This document shows, in pieces, positions 44,910 through 54,521 of a stretch of 64,000 bases of DNA; positions within the stretch are counted from its first letter, which is position 1; every line of letters starts with the position of its first letter. Made by a program: the position numbers and the translations under genes. The stretch is from NCBI RefSeq assembly GCF_021559775.1, contig NZ_CP056047.1, positions 930,001-994,000 of the forward strand, in the 5' to 3' direction. The stretch comes from Gillisella vitis (GTDB lineage: Bacteria; Pseudomonadota; Alphaproteobacteria; Rhizobiales; Rhizobiaceae). Below the pieces are notes generated by a model. It ran no database searches. It saw nothing but the letters and a program-made list of their open reading frames with translations, and was not told where the DNA came from.

Positions 44910-45254
44910 ATGATGACATCGCTTCGCTTCGATTTATCCGCCGTTCAGCCGGAAGAGGGCGCTCCCGCCCCGGACCGGCTGGTCGCCGGAGATCCGCGCT
45001 TCCTGACCTGGAGTATCGATGAGCCCGGTCAAGGGCTCTATGCCGGGGTCTGGCAATCCACACCCGGCACGTGGCGAATCGTCTACGACGAATGGGAATA
45101 TTTTTCCGTTTTGGAAGGCTATTCCATCGTCACGGAAGACGGTGGCGAGCCGATGCATCTGCGCAAGGGTGACAGGATGATTCTGCGGCCCGGCTTCACT
45201 GGTCTTTGGGAAGTGGTGGAAACCACGACGAAGGATTACGTCGTTCGTTTTTGA
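44910..45254 (+). CDS. Cupin domain protein
   Basis: The 114-residue protein starts at ATG 44910 or 44913. The cupin barrel pattern, YDEWEYFSVLEGYSIVTEDG and LRKGDRMILRPGFTGLWEVVE, is that of the PF05899-type small cupins (DUF861). The usual metal ligands are partly replaced (no His pair), so it may be non-metal or use Glu and others. No substrate can be named. It is convergent with the cytochrome P450 gene. Confidence 0.78.
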   Translation: MMTSLRFDLSAVQPEEGAPAPDRLVAGDPRFLTWSIDEPGQGLYAGVWQSTPGTWRIVYDEWEYFSVLEGYSIVTEDGGEPMHLRKGDRMILRPGFTGLWEVVETTTKDYVVRF

Positions 45255-45265
45255 GGTGACTGCTG

Positions 45266-46510
45266 TTACCAGACGAGATCGAGCTTTTCCAACCCGTGGA
45301 AATGATAGAGATCCTTGACTTTTGGGGTGCCTGCCAGCGCCAGACCTGGCAGGCGCTGGAACAGCAGCGGCAGCACCAGTGACAGTTCCAGCCGGGCGAG
45401 TGGCGCACCGATGCAGAAATGAATGCCAGCGCCGAAAGAAAGATTGGCACCGTCACTGCGCTGCGGCTTGAAGGTCAGAGGATCTGGAAATTTGCGTGGG
45501 TCGAGATTGGCCGCAGCCAGGATCAGGCCGATTTTATCGCCTCGGCTGAAGGAGACACCATCGATCTCGCAAGGCTCCAGGCAATAGCGCTGGAAAATAT
45601 GCACCGGCGCGCAGATCCGCAGACATTCCTCGACCGTGCGCTCGGTGGCGGCTGTATCGCCAAACAATCCTGTTGGGTCCAGCCCGCTTTCGAGAATGAT
45701 CCGCACCGCATTGCCGATCTGGTGGACGGTCGCTTCATGTCCGGCATTGAGCAGGACCACGGTCGTTGAGATCAGCTCGTCATCGGTGAGATACTGGCCC
45801 TTATGCTCGGTATGGATCATGTGGCTGAGCAGGTCGTCACGCGGCTCGCTGCGGCGCTCGGCAATGACACCACGCAGATAATCGGAAAACTCCCGGGCCG
45901 CGCGCTCGGCGGCATCCTCATGGGCGCGGGTGCGGTTGAACACATACATGCCGACATAATCATGGCTCCAGGCCAGCAATTGCGGCCCCATCTCGTCGGG
46001 AATGCCGATCATCCTGGCAATCATCGTCACCGGAATGATTTCGGCGAAGGAAGACAGCAATTCCGTTTTGCCTTGCGCTTCGAAATCATCGATCAACCTG
46101 TTGGCGAGCGCGAGAATATCCGGCGTCATTTTCTCGACATGGCGGGATACGAAAGCGCGGTTAACCAGCGTCCGCAGCCGTGTATGTTCCGGGGGCTCCA
46201 GTTCCAGCAGTGACCATGCCTCGGCAGCATCGAAGGCTCTCGTATGGGCGGCGGGCTCCGGCCAGCCCAGCTCTTCACGGCTGGCGATCTGTAGGATCTG
46301 CCGACCGAACCGCTTGTCGCGCAACAAACCACTGACCAGATCGTAACCGGTGAAAAACCATTGCTGCTGTTCACGCCAGAAAAATGTCGGTGCCTGGGCA
46401 TGTAGCGTGGCATAGACCGCATTCGGGGCTTCGAAAAAACCGGGATGACCCGTGTCGAGACTGACCGATCTCTGGTGGGGATCGACGGAGAAAAACGAGG
46501 AGTGCGGCAT
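45266..46510 (-). CDS. Cytochrome P450
   Basis: The 414-residue protein from ATG 46510 (a GTG at 46558 would overlap the previous stop) contains the I-helix LLNAGHEATVHQIG, the ExxR motif in EECLRI and the heme loop FGAGIHFCIGAPLARLEL with the axial Cys. It is a soluble class I type and would need a ferredoxin and reductase that are not in the window. Substrate is unknown. It lies immediately behind the diguanylate cyclase gene in the same direction. Confidence 0.9.
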   Translation of the reverse strand: MPHSSFFSVDPHQRSVSLDTGHPGFFEAPNAVYATLHAQAPTFFWREQQQWFFTGYDLVSGLLRDKRFGRQILQIASREELGWPEPAAHTRAFDAAEAWSLLELEPPEHTRLRTLVNRAFVSRHVEKMTPDILALANRLIDDFEAQGKTELLSSFAEIIPVTMIARMIGIPDEMGPQLLAWSHDYVGMYVFNRTRAHEDAAERAAREFSDYLRGVIAERRSEPRDDLLSHMIHTEHKGQYLTDDELISTTVVLLNAGHEATVHQIGNAVRIILESGLDPTGLFGDTAATERTVEECLRICAPVHIFQRYCLEPCEIDGVSFSRGDKIGLILAAANLDPRKFPDPLTFKPQRSDGANLSFGAGIHFCIGAPLARLELSLVLPLLFQRLPGLALAGTPKVKDLYHFHGLEKLDLVW

Positions 46511-46554
46511 GATCGGTTCGTGGATGCTTTCTTGACGAGGCTGAAACAGCCTCC

Positions 46555-47817
46555 TCACTCGAGATGTTGCTGTGTCGAACGCTGGCTGAGACGGCGCAGG
46601 GCTGCGACCTGACGGTCTGCTTCATTGTCGATTGCCGCCGGTGTGCCGCGTTCCTCGTTGGGCGTCAGGCAAAAAACGGTTTCCCCGCGTGCCACGGCAG
46701 TTCTGTTACGGCCATCTGCTTTGGCCGTATAGAGGCCGTGATCGGCCTGACGCATGGCTGTATCGAAGTCGAAGGCCTCGACAGTGGCCGCTGAGAGGCC
46801 AATGCTGGTGGTCAGCCTGACAACGCCCTGTTCTGTGGTGATCGGTGTTGAGGCAATCATGTAGCGGATCCGCTCGGCAACACCGGCAGCTTGGCGCAGG
46901 TCCGCAACAGCCATGACGGCGCAGAATTCCTCGCCGCCGGAGCGGGCGAAAATCGCGTCATTGCCAAGCGCGCCACCTGTCATCTGCGCAAAGCTGGACA
47001 AGACAGTATCACCCGCCTGATGGCCGAATGTATCATTGATATGTTTGAAATAATCGAGATCGAACACCAGAAGTGCCAGAAGCCGGTCTCTGGCGACCGT
47101 GTGTTTCAGCTCGCCTACGGTCTCGATCAGACCACGCCGGTTCAGCGCGCCGGTGAGGGGATCGGTGCGCGACAATTGCTTCAGTTCCCGTTCGTTCCGG
47201 TCCATGACGATTCGGGCCAGAAGCACCATGGCCGATACCAGGCAGACAATAACGAACAGGCCGATATAATCGCTGAGGGCAACCTCGTGCTGGCCTTCCG
47301 GCATGCCGATCAGGCTGGCGGAACCGATCACCGCACATGACAGCGCTTGCAGGGTCCACAAGGCCGCGAGCATCCGACGATATTTCCGTGCTGTCATGCG
47401 CGACGTCATGGCCGTGACCGCGAGCATCACGAAGCAAAGCATGCTGGCAAATTGATGGGTCGCCAGACGATAGGCGTAGGTATCCCGTATGACCGGATGG
47501 ATCAGGACGAGGCCCCAGAGCAGCAGCGGTGCCGCGATCCACCAGCCGGGTTTGCGCCCGTCAAACAGCCGCAAAGCGCAGATCCAGAAACAGAAGCCGC
47601 ACAGCACAATGGCATTGCCGCCGTAAATTGCCACAGGCGGCGGCAGGTCGTTGCGAAGCGCGATCAGCATTGCGCCAATGCCGTGACAGGCAAACCCGAT
47701 GGCCATGTAACCGTAATAGCGATGCTGTGGCGCACGCAGCCATATGGTGATCAGCAGGACCGCCAGCGTGATCGCCTGGGTCCCCCACATCAAAAAAGCT
47801 GTCTTGATGTCGAGCAA
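46555..47817 (-). CDS. Membrane-bound diguanylate cyclase (GGDEF)
   Basis: The 420-residue protein starts at TTG 47817 (ATG 47790 is possible). Its N-terminal 205 residues form six or more membrane segments with no known sensor motif. The cyclase domain has LSRTDPLTGALNRRGLIE, FDLDYFKHINDTFGHQAGD and the active-site loop FARSGGEEFCAV, which is intact (GGEEF). An I-site RxxD is not evident. No EAL domain. It makes c-di-GMP, which in Agrobacterium raises surface polysaccharide output. The end overlaps the GTG of the P450 frame. Confidence 0.9.
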   Translation of the reverse strand: MLDIKTAFLMWGTQAITLAVLLITIWLRAPQHRYYGYMAIGFACHGIGAMLIALRNDLPPPVAIYGGNAIVLCGFCFWICALRLFDGRKPGWWIAAPLLLWGLVLIHPVIRDTYAYRLATHQFASMLCFVMLAVTAMTSRMTARKYRRMLAALWTLQALSCAVIGSASLIGMPEGQHEVALSDYIGLFVIVCLVSAMVLLARIVMDRNERELKQLSRTDPLTGALNRRGLIETVGELKHTVARDRLLALLVFDLDYFKHINDTFGHQAGDTVLSSFAQMTGGALGNDAIFARSGGEEFCAVMAVADLRQAAGVAERIRYMIASTPITTEQGVVRLTTSIGLSAATVEAFDFDTAMRQADHGLYTAKADGRNRTAVARGETVFCLTPNEERGTPAAIDNEADRQVAALRRLSQRSTQQHLE

Positions 47818-48186
47818 GGCGGTCGGCCCTCGTCACTCTCTGGTTTTATGCTTCCGAACGAAAGCCGGGATGATTTCGCGGCAATCATAATCGATTTTTT
47901 CTTTTGGTTGCAAATTCCGATTGGACCTATCACGCCCTATTCACCATGTTATCGATTTTCTGTGTATGGCTTGGCTGGGCAAGCCGCCGCCCACGGGCCG
48001 CTTTCGGTAAAACAGCGAGAATGCGAGAACCAATCCATGCAAGCGATTAAGGATATCGTGTGCTCGCGTCTTGAAGTGTTGGGGGCGAACACTCTATGTA
48101 GGGATTGACAGCATTTGAATTGATTCCCTCAGCCCGGATCGGCATCGGGCCTGACAGGCTTCGGGAATGGGTTGAAAAGGACGGAC
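47818..48186. other. Intergenic region upstream of clpP
   Basis: About 370 bases between the diguanylate cyclase and clpP. Apart from the heat-shock-like promoter near its right end I see nothing to annotate. Confidence 0.45.
48070..48099 (+). promoter_or_regulatory. Candidate RpoH (sigma-32) promoter of clpP
   Basis: CTTGAA at 48070-48075 and CTCTATGT at 48092-48099 are separated by 16 bases. This fits the heat-shock consensus CTTGAA with a CCCCATNT-like -10. It lies about 88 bases upstream of the clpP start, which is typical. Confidence 0.45.
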
Positions 48187-48819
48187 ATGAGAAATCCAGT
48201 TGATACCGCCATGGCTCTGGTGCCTATGGTTGTGGAGCAGACCAATCGCGGCGAACGGTCCTACGACATCTACTCGCGTCTGTTGAAGGAGCGCATCATT
48301 TTCCTGACCGGACCGGTCGAGGATCATATGGCGTCGCTTGTCTGCGCCCAGTTGCTGTTTCTGGAAGCGGAAAATCCGAAGAAGGAAATCGCGATCTATA
48401 TCAATTCTCCCGGCGGTGTCGTGACTGCTGGCATGGCGATCTACGATACGATGCAGTTCATCCGTCCGGCCGTCTCGACGCTGTGCGTCGGCCAGGCCGC
48501 CTCGATGGGGTCGCTGCTGCTGGCGGCCGGCGAAAAGGGCATGCGCTTTGCGACCCCCAATGCGCGCATCATGGTGCATCAGCCGTCCGGCGGTTTCCAG
48601 GGTCAGGCCTCCGACATCGAACGTCATGCCCGCGACATCATCAAGATGAAGCGTCGCTTGAACGAGGTTTATGTCAAGCACACTGGCCGCACGCTGGAAG
48701 AAGTCGAGCACACGCTTGACCGCGACCACTTCATGGAATCCACGGAAGCCAAGGATTGGGGTCTGATCGACAAGATCCTGACGACGCGCTCCGAAATCGA
48801 AGGGGTAACGCCTTCTTGA
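48187..48819 (+). CDS. clpP: ATP-dependent Clp protease proteolytic subunit
   Basis: The 210-residue serine peptidase starts at ATG 48187 after AAAAGG. The catalytic triad is seen as Ser106 (GQAASMGS), His131 (MVHQPSGG) and Asp180 (TLDRDHFM). FINSPGG-like [12 protein letters not shown] is the family motif. It forms tetradecamers with ClpX (next gene) and ClpA. A propeptide is short or absent. Confidence 0.97.
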   Translation: MRNPVDTAMALVPMVVEQTNRGERSYDIYSRLLKERIIFLTGPVEDHMASLVCAQLLFLEAENPKKEIAIYINSPGGVVTAGMAIYDTMQFIRPAVSTLCVGQAASMGSLLLAAGEKGMRFATPNARIMVHQPSGGFQGQASDIERHARDIIKMKRRLNEVYVKHTGRTLEEVEHTLDRDHFMESTEAKDWGLIDKILTTRSEIEGVTPS

Positions 48820-48908
48820 TGTCTTTTGGCGGTGGGCTTTCGATGGAAACGCAAGGCCGGATCCATCCAGGGGGTTTAAACTGCCGCCGAAAGCGCTAAT
48901 AGTTATTA

Positions 48909-48938
48909 AGGCTATGTTGAGCTTTTATGACATAGCCT
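48909..48938. other. Hairpin between clpP and clpX
   Basis: Nine-base arms AGGCTATGT and ACATAGCCT enclose a 12-base loop. No T run follows. It may be a weak end or processing stem between clpP and clpX. Confidence 0.45.
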
Positions 48939-49107
48939 GAATATTCTCAGAGGTTCTCGTTGCCGTCAGCTCATGAATGTGACTTTTGAGAGCTGAATAG
49001 TACCTCTGAACCGAATTTCGCCCGGATGGCCGGGCGTGCGGTATCGGGCGACATGACTAGACCGCGAGCCGGTAAATGGCGGTGCGGCGTGCTGGAAGGA
49101 AAAAGTT

Positions 49108-50385
49108 ATGAGCAAGGTCAGCGGAAGCAACGGCGGTGACTCGAAGAATACCCTGTATTGTTCGTTCTGCGGCAAGAGCCAGCACGAGGTCCGGAAACTG
49201 ATTGCCGGCCCGACGGTTTTCATCTGCGATGAATGCGTCGAACTCTGCATGGATATCATCCGCGAGGAAAACAAGAGTTCGATGGTCAAGTCGCGCGATG
49301 GCGTGCCGACACCGCAGGACATCATCAAGATCCTCGACGAATATGTGATCGGCCAGAGACAGGCCAAGAAGATCCTGTCCGTTGCTGTCCACAATCATTA
49401 CAAGCGCCTCTCGCATGCCTCCAAGGGTGGCGATGTGGAGTTGGCGAAGTCAAACATCCTGCTGGTCGGGCCAACCGGTTGCGGCAAGACCTATCTTGCC
49501 CAGACTCTGGCGCGCATCATCGATGTGCCCTTCACCATGGCGGATGCGACAACGCTGACGGAAGCCGGCTATGTCGGTGAAGACGTTGAAAACATCATCC
49601 TGAAGCTGCTGCAATCGGCCGATTACAATGTCGAGCGCGCCCAGCGCGGCATCGTCTATATCGACGAAGTCGACAAGATCAGCCGCAAGTCCGACAACCC
49701 GTCGATTACCCGCGACGTGTCTGGCGAAGGCGTACAGCAGGCGCTGCTGAAGATCATGGAAGGCACTGTGGCTTCGGTTCCTCCCCAGGGCGGTCGCAAG
49801 CATCCGCAGCAGGAATTCCTGCAGGTGGATACGACCAATATCCTGTTCATCTGCGGTGGTGCTTTTGCCGGTCTGGACAAGATCATCTCGGCTCGTGGCG
49901 AAAAGACCTCGATCGGCTTCGGTGCGACGGTTGTGTCGCCGGAAGATCGTCGCGTCGGCGAAGTGCTGCGCGAACTGGAACCGGAAGATCTGGTCAAGTT
50001 CGGCCTGATCCCGGAATTCATCGGTCGTCTGCCGGTTCTGGCGACGCTGGAAGACCTGGACGAGGACGCGCTGATCCAGATCCTGTCCGAGCCAAAGAAT
50101 GCACTCGTCAAGCAGTATCAGCGCCTGTTCGAAATGGAGGACGTTGAATTGTCCTTCCACGAGGACGCGCTACGCGAAATCGCCCGCAAGGCGATTACCC
50201 GCAAGACCGGCGCTCGCGGCCTGCGTTCGATCATGGAAAAGATCCTGCTCGACACGATGTTCGAACTGCCTGAGCTTGAAGGCGTGCGCGAAGTGGTGAT
50301 TTCCGATGAAGTGGTGCGCGGTGCCGCCCGTCCGCTCTACATCTATGCGGATCGCCAGGAAGAAAAGGCCAACGCTTCGGCGTGA
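49108..50385 (+). CDS. clpX: ATP-dependent Clp protease ATP-binding subunit ClpX
   Basis: The 425-residue unfoldase starts at ATG 49108 behind GGAAGG. The N-terminal zinc-binding domain has Cys in YCSFCGKSQ and ICDECVELC. The AAA+ module has Walker [10 protein letters not shown], Walker [10 protein letters not shown] and the sensor region. IGF-loop for ClpP binding: TSIGFGA. Follows clpP by about 290 bases and shares its direction. Confidence 0.97.
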   Translation: MSKVSGSNGGDSKNTLYCSFCGKSQHEVRKLIAGPTVFICDECVELCMDIIREENKSSMVKSRDGVPTPQDIIKILDEYVIGQRQAKKILSVAVHNHYKRLSHASKGGDVELAKSNILLVGPTGCGKTYLAQTLARIIDVPFTMADATTLTEAGYVGEDVENIILKLLQSADYNVERAQRGIVYIDEVDKISRKSDNPSITRDVSGEGVQQALLKIMEGTVASVPPQGGRKHPQQEFLQVDTTNILFICGGAFAGLDKIISARGEKTSIGFGATVVSPEDRRVGEVLRELEPEDLVKFGLIPEFIGRLPVLATLEDLDEDALIQILSEPKNALVKQYQRLFEMEDVELSFHEDALREIARKAITRKTGARGLRSIMEKILLDTMFELPELEGVREVVISDEVVRGAARPLYIYADRQEEKANASA

Positions 50386-50410
50386 ACCTCCGCAATCTCT
50401 GAACAGCTTT

Positions 50411-50443
50411 GAAGCCCGCCGCGTGCGGGCTTCGGCGTTTCTT
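50411..50443 (+). terminator. Intrinsic terminator after clpX
   Basis: Perfect 9-base stem GAAGCCCGC (50411-50419) and GCGGGCTTC (50425-50433), loop CGCGT, then a weak T-rich tail. Confidence 0.65.
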
Positions 50444-50488
50444 CGGGGTGGGGGGCGTTTAGGTGCTTTGATCTACGTTTCTCATCGG

Positions 50489-50536
50489 TTGTCTTTTCGG
50501 GAAAACCGGGTCCCACTTTTCCCTGCCAAACTCTAA
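50489..50536. repeat. Intergenic repeat (family R2, inverted)
   Basis: TTGTCTTTTCGGGAAAACC ... CCCACTTTTCCCTGCC and CAAACTCT are the reverse complement of the R2 repeat found at 54005. Confidence 0.65.
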
Positions 50537-50860
50537 GTCGTTTGCAGGGCGTTTTTGAATAGTTTATGACTATTACAAGGTGCTTCGCGCGATGTGACAG
50601 ATTCGGTCGAAGGCAGGTTTGCCCCAGGCGAGTGTTTGATATCTTCGGATGCTGGAATGCCTGGCGTGCGCATCAGGGTAGGGCGGCTTCGGTCGCCGTG
50701 GTCGGGCAGCGCCGGTGCGTTTTGTTGTTGCTTGCTGTCGCGTCAATCAACCGTTTGTATTGTGTTTCAGCATGATGGGCTCGACCCTGATGGGTCTGAG
50801 CCGGAATCATGCAACAGGCCTCAAGCTGTTGCGCCACGGTGGTGGCACAGGGCACAAAGG

Positions 50861-50889
50861 CTTGAATTTTAGCTCTTGGGTCTCCACTT
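50861..50889 (+). promoter_or_regulatory. Candidate RpoH (sigma-32) promoter of lon
   Basis: CTTGAA at 50861-50866 and CTCCACTT at 50882-50889, 15 bases apart, match the heat-shock pattern. It lies 84 bases upstream of the lon ATG. Confidence 0.45.
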
Positions 50890-50972
50890 TAACCGGTGAG
50901 ACAGGACCATGTCCCCCGCGGCTTTTGAGCGCGGATTTGGGTCCCGGCAACGGGACGATGAAAGGAACTGGA

Positions 50973-53393
50973 ATGACTAAAGTGACCTCTGTCACCGGCG
51001 AAACCAATACCTATCCGGTATTGCCGCTGCGTGACATCGTGGTGTTCCCGCACATGATCGTGCCGCTCTTCGTAGGGCGCGAGAAGTCTATTCGTGCCCT
51101 CGAAGAAGTCATGGGCTCCGACAAGCAGATCATGCTGGCCACCCAGATCAATGCAAGCGATGACGATCCATCGGCCGATGCCATCTATGAGGTTGGCACT
51201 GTCGCCAATGTATTGCAGCTTTTGAAATTGCCTGACGGCACCGTCAAGGTGCTGATCGAGGGCAAGGCGCGCGCCCGGATCTCTGGCTATACCGGACGTG
51301 AGGACTTCTACGAGGCCCATGCCGATCTGTTGCCCGAACCCGCCGAAGATCCGGTGGAAGTCGAGGCTCTGAGCCGGTCTGTGGTGTCGGAGTTTGAAAA
51401 TTACGTCAAGCTCAACAAGAAGATCTCGCCGGAAGTGGTGGGGGCTGCCAGTCAGATCGAAGACTATTCGAAGCTGGCCGATACGGTTGCCTCACATCTG
51501 TCGATCAAGATCACCGAAAAGCAGGAAATGCTGGAAACGGTGAGCATCAAGACCCGGCTTGAAAAAGCGCTCGGCTTCATGGAGGGCGAAATTTCCGTTC
51601 TCCAGGTGGAGAAGCGTATTCGCTCGCGCGTCAAGCGCCAGATGGAAAAGACCCAGCGCGAATATTACCTGAACGAGCAGATGAAGGCGATTCAGAAGGA
51701 ACTTGGCGACGGCGAGGAAGGCCGCGACGAGATGGCCGAACTGGAAGAGCGCATTGCCAAGACCAAGCTGTCCAAGGAAGCCAAGGACAAGGCTGATGCG
51801 GAGCTGAAAAAGCTCAAGCATATGAGCCCGATGTCGGCGGAAGCCACAGTCGTGCGTAACTACCTCGACTGGCTGCTCGGCCTGCCCTGGAACAAGAAGT
51901 CCAAGGTGCGGATCGACCTCAACGCCGCCGAGAAGATCCTGGATGAGGACCATTTCGGCCTCGACAAGGTCAAGGAACGGATCGTCGAGTATCTGGCCGT
52001 GCAGGCCCGTGCCACCAAGTTGAAGGGTCCTATCCTGTGCCTCGTCGGTCCTCCGGGCGTCGGCAAGACCTCGCTCGCCCGCTCGATTGCCAAGGCCACA
52101 GGACGTGAATATGTCCGCATGGCGCTGGGTGGCGTGCGTGATGAGGCCGAGATCCGCGGTCACCGCCGGACCTACATTGGCTCCATGCCCGGCAAGGTCG
52201 TGCAGTCGATGAAGAAGGCTAAACGGTCCAACCCGCTATTCCTGCTCGACGAAATCGACAAGATGGGCCAGGATTTCCGTGGCGATCCGTCATCGGCTCT
52301 GCTTGAGGTGCTGGATCCGGAACAGAACGCGACCTTCATGGACCATTACCTGGAGGTCGAATACGATCTGTCCAACGTGATGTTCATCACGACCGCGAAT
52401 ACGCTGAATATTCCTGGCCCGCTGATGGACCGCATGGAAATCATCCGGATTGCCGGTTACACCGAGGATGAAAAGCTCCAGATTGCCAAGCGGCATCTTC
52501 TGCCAAAGGCGATCAAGGAACATGCGCTGCGCCCGGAAGAGTTCTCGCTGGCGGATGATGCGATCGTCTCGATCATCCAGCAATATACCCGCGAGGCAGG
52601 TGTGCGCAGTCTCGAGCGTGAATTGATGAAGGTCGCCCGCAAGGCTGTGACCGAGATCATCAAGGGCAAGTCGACCTCTGTTGCCGTCACGGCGGCCAGC
52701 ATCAACGATTATCTCGGTGTGCCGCGCTATCGTCATGGTGAGGCCGAAGGCGAGGATCAGGTTGGTATCGTCACCGGTCTTGCCTGGACGGAAGTGGGCG
52801 GCGAATTGCTGACCATTGAAGGTGTGATGATGCCGGGTAAGGGCCGCATGACGGTGACCGGCAATCTGAAGGAAGTGATGAAGGAATCGATTTCGGCGGC
52901 GGCATCCTATGTCCGCTCGCGCGCCGTCGATTTCGGAATTGAGCCTCCGCGCTTTGACAAGTCGGACATTCACGTCCACGTGCCGGAAGGTGCGACGCCT
53001 AAGGACGGTCCGTCGGCGGGTGTGGCAATGGCAACCGCCATTGTTTCGATCATGACGGGCATTCCGGTCAACAAGGACGTGGCGATGACGGGTGAGATCA
53101 CCCTGCGCGGTCGCGTCTTGCCGATTGGTGGCTTGAAGGAAAAGCTGCTGGCCGCTCTTCGCGGTGGCATCAAGAAGGTTCTGATCCCGGAAGAAAACGC
53201 CAAGGATCTGGCGGATATTCCAGACAATGTGAAGAACAATCTTGAGATCGTCCCGGTCGCCCGGATGGGTGAGGTGATTGCTCATGCGCTGGTGCGCATA
53301 CCTGAGCCGATCGAGTGGGATGGCACGGTGGAAACGCCTGCCGTCGGCACTGTTGAAGGTGTCGATGATTCAGGCGCAACCGTGGCGCACTGA
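50973..53393 (+). CDS. lon: ATP-dependent protease Lon
   Basis: The 806-residue protein starts at ATG 50973 after AAAGGAA; the open frame further upstream is not used. The N-terminal LonN domain begins [20 protein letters not shown]. Walker A is [14 protein letters not shown], Walker B lies in [11 protein letters not shown]. The C-terminal protease has the Ser of [10 protein letters not shown] and the Lys further on in [14 protein letters not shown]. It degrades misfolded and regulatory proteins. Downstream of clpX, upstream of HU, as usual in Proteobacteria. Confidence 0.97.
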   Translation: MTKVTSVTGETNTYPVLPLRDIVVFPHMIVPLFVGREKSIRALEEVMGSDKQIMLATQINASDDDPSADAIYEVGTVANVLQLLKLPDGTVKVLIEGKARARISGYTGREDFYEAHADLLPEPAEDPVEVEALSRSVVSEFENYVKLNKKISPEVVGAASQIEDYSKLADTVASHLSIKITEKQEMLETVSIKTRLEKALGFMEGEISVLQVEKRIRSRVKRQMEKTQREYYLNEQMKAIQKELGDGEEGRDEMAELEERIAKTKLSKEAKDKADAELKKLKHMSPMSAEATVVRNYLDWLLGLPWNKKSKVRIDLNAAEKILDEDHFGLDKVKERIVEYLAVQARATKLKGPILCLVGPPGVGKTSLARSIAKATGREYVRMALGGVRDEAEIRGHRRTYIGSMPGKVVQSMKKAKRSNPLFLLDEIDKMGQDFRGDPSSALLEVLDPEQNATFMDHYLEVEYDLSNVMFITTANTLNIPGPLMDRMEIIRIAGYTEDEKLQIAKRHLLPKAIKEHALRPEEFSLADDAIVSIIQQYTREAGVRSLERELMKVARKAVTEIIKGKSTSVAVTAASINDYLGVPRYRHGEAEGEDQVGIVTGLAWTEVGGELLTIEGVMMPGKGRMTVTGNLKEVMKESISAAASYVRSRAVDFGIEPPRFDKSDIHVHVPEGATPKDGPSAGVAMATAIVSIMTGIPVNKDVAMTGEITLRGRVLPIGGLKEKLLAALRGGIKKVLIPEENAKDLADIPDNVKNNLEIVPVARMGEVIAHALVRIPEPIEWDGTVETPAVGTVEGVDDSGATVAH

Positions 53394-53720
53394 GCCGTCT
53401 TTGCCACGATCCTGCCCAATTGGCGGGAAAACTTCGAAAAGGCTGGCCTTCGGGCCAGCCTTTTTTGTGCAAACATCACCAGAAGCCTTGTTTTTCAGGC
53501 GATTGCGGTGCTTTTGGCTTGCGACGGGCATGGGCATGAGTATTGTCCGCCCGACTTGGAATTTTTGAGTCATGCCGGAGGCCATCGAAAATGGCGGTCG
53601 GTATTGCTTTGTGATCCTCTCGGGCGCCTGGCGCTTTGCGGTGGTCGCGGTTCCTCGATGCGGGGATGCGTTAGCATCTTCGCCGCTTTGATATTCATGT
53701 CATACAGAAAGGGTGGAAAC
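53394..53720. other. Intergenic region between lon and HU
   Basis: Apart from the terminator at 53437-53466 the 330 bases hold the HU promoter region, which I cannot resolve. A frame reaching into the HU gene from 53508 is not supported before 53721. Confidence 0.5.
53437..53466 (+). terminator. Intrinsic terminator after lon
   Basis: GGCTGGCC, TTCG loop, GGCCAGCC, then TTTTTT. The stem is perfect. Confidence 0.9.
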
Positions 53721-53996
53721 ATGAACAAGTCCGAACTCGTAAACGCAGTTGCCGATAAGGCCGGTCTCAGCAAGGCCGACGCAGCTTCCGCCGTGGACGC
53801 CGTCTTCGACACCGTCCAGGCGGAATTGAAGAATGGTGGCGACATTCGCCTCGCCGGTTTTGGCGCCTTCACGGTTTCCCATCGCGAAGCCTCGAAGGGC
53901 CGCAATCCTTCGACTGGCGCGGAAGTTGATATTCCGGCCCGTAACGTTCCGAAGTTCACGGCCGGCAAGGGCCTGAAGGACGCTGTTAACAGCTGA
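53721..53996 (+). CDS. hupB: DNA-binding protein HU
   Basis: The 91-residue protein from ATG 53721 (after AAAGGGTGG) has KSELVNAVADKAGLSKADAA and the DNA-contacting arm GRNPSTGAEVDIPARNVPKF. This is a complete HU monomer. It compacts and bends the chromosome. Located directly after lon, a conserved order. Confidence 0.96.
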   Translation: MNKSELVNAVADKAGLSKADAASAVDAVFDTVQAELKNGGDIRLAGFGAFTVSHREASKGRNPSTGAEVDIPARNVPKFTAGKGLKDAVNS

Positions 53997-54004
53997 TCCT
54001 GCTA

Positions 54005-54106
54005 GAGTTTGTCAGGGAAAAGTGGAAACCGGTTTTCCCGAAAAGACAAACGAAAACAAGAGTAGCTAGAGTCTGTCTGGTTCAATCTGAACCTGACAGA
54101 CTCTAG
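54005..54106. repeat. Intergenic repeat (family R2, best copy) plus a linked inverted repeat
   Basis: The first part contains GAGTTTGTCAGGGAAAAGTG and ACCGGTTTTCCCGAAAAGAC. The second part, 54069-54106, is an inverted repeat: AGAGTCTGTCTGGTTCA and TGAACCTGACAGACTCT around a 4-base centre. It lies between HU and its terminator. Confidence 0.75.
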
Positions 54107-54130
54107 CGACAAATATACCAGTTCTACCGA

Positions 54131-54157
54131 AAACCCGGCTCTCAAGCCGGGTTTTTT
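54131..54157 (+). terminator. Intrinsic terminator after HU
   Basis: AAACCCGGCT, loop CTCA, AGCCGGGTTT, then TTTG. Perfect 10-base stem. Confidence 0.85.
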
Positions 54158-54290
54158 GTCTTTTTGCAGGAAGGAGGCATCTCGTTGCCGTTTCACTGAT
54201 CCAAGATGGTCGCTGCTTCGAAATAGCATTGAGTTCAATACAAAATGGCTGCCGCAAACGAGCTGCCAATGGTCCATCAGAGAGGCGCCC

Positions 54291-54521
54291 GTGGTCACGA
54301 AGAAAGCCGATCTCCCGACCAAGCTCTGCGTGGCCTGCCACAGGCCTTTCGCGTGGCGTAAAAAGTGGGCGCGCTGCTGGGAGGAAGTTCGCTTCTGTTC
54401 CGAGCGCTGCCGTAACCGCAGGGCAGCGAGCCGAGAATTGGAGACGGCCCAATGCGATAGTTTTTCGGTGTCGCATCGGATAGGTCGGAAAGCCGTGTCG
54501 AGAGTGTCACACACCTCATGA
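54291..54521 (+). CDS. DUF2256 zinc-ribbon protein
   Basis: GTG 54291 is preceded by AGAGAGG at the right distance and gives 76 residues. KLCVACHRPFAWRKKWARCW then VRFCSERCRNRR shows the CxxC and CxxxC metal-binding pattern of DUF2256, a family found beside photolyase/cryptochrome-type or transporter genes. Function unknown. The stop overlaps the transporter ATG (ATGA), so they form a coupled pair. The longer frame upstream has no family match. Confidence 0.78.
   Translation: MVTKKADLPTKLCVACHRPFAWRKKWARCWEEVRFCSERCRNRRAASRELETAQCDSFSVSHRIGRKAVSRVSHTS

Larger units (their letters stand above)
50386..50972. other. Intergenic region upstream of lon
   Basis: It contains the clpX terminator, an inverted R2 repeat copy (50489-50536) and the lon promoter candidate. 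The open frame that runs into lon from 50715 is not supported before the ATG at 50973. Confidence 0.5.

Noticed and set aside
52290-53285. A 331-codon minus-strand frame in lon
   Set aside because: It is a shadow of lon, whose Walker A and catalytic Ser are in place.
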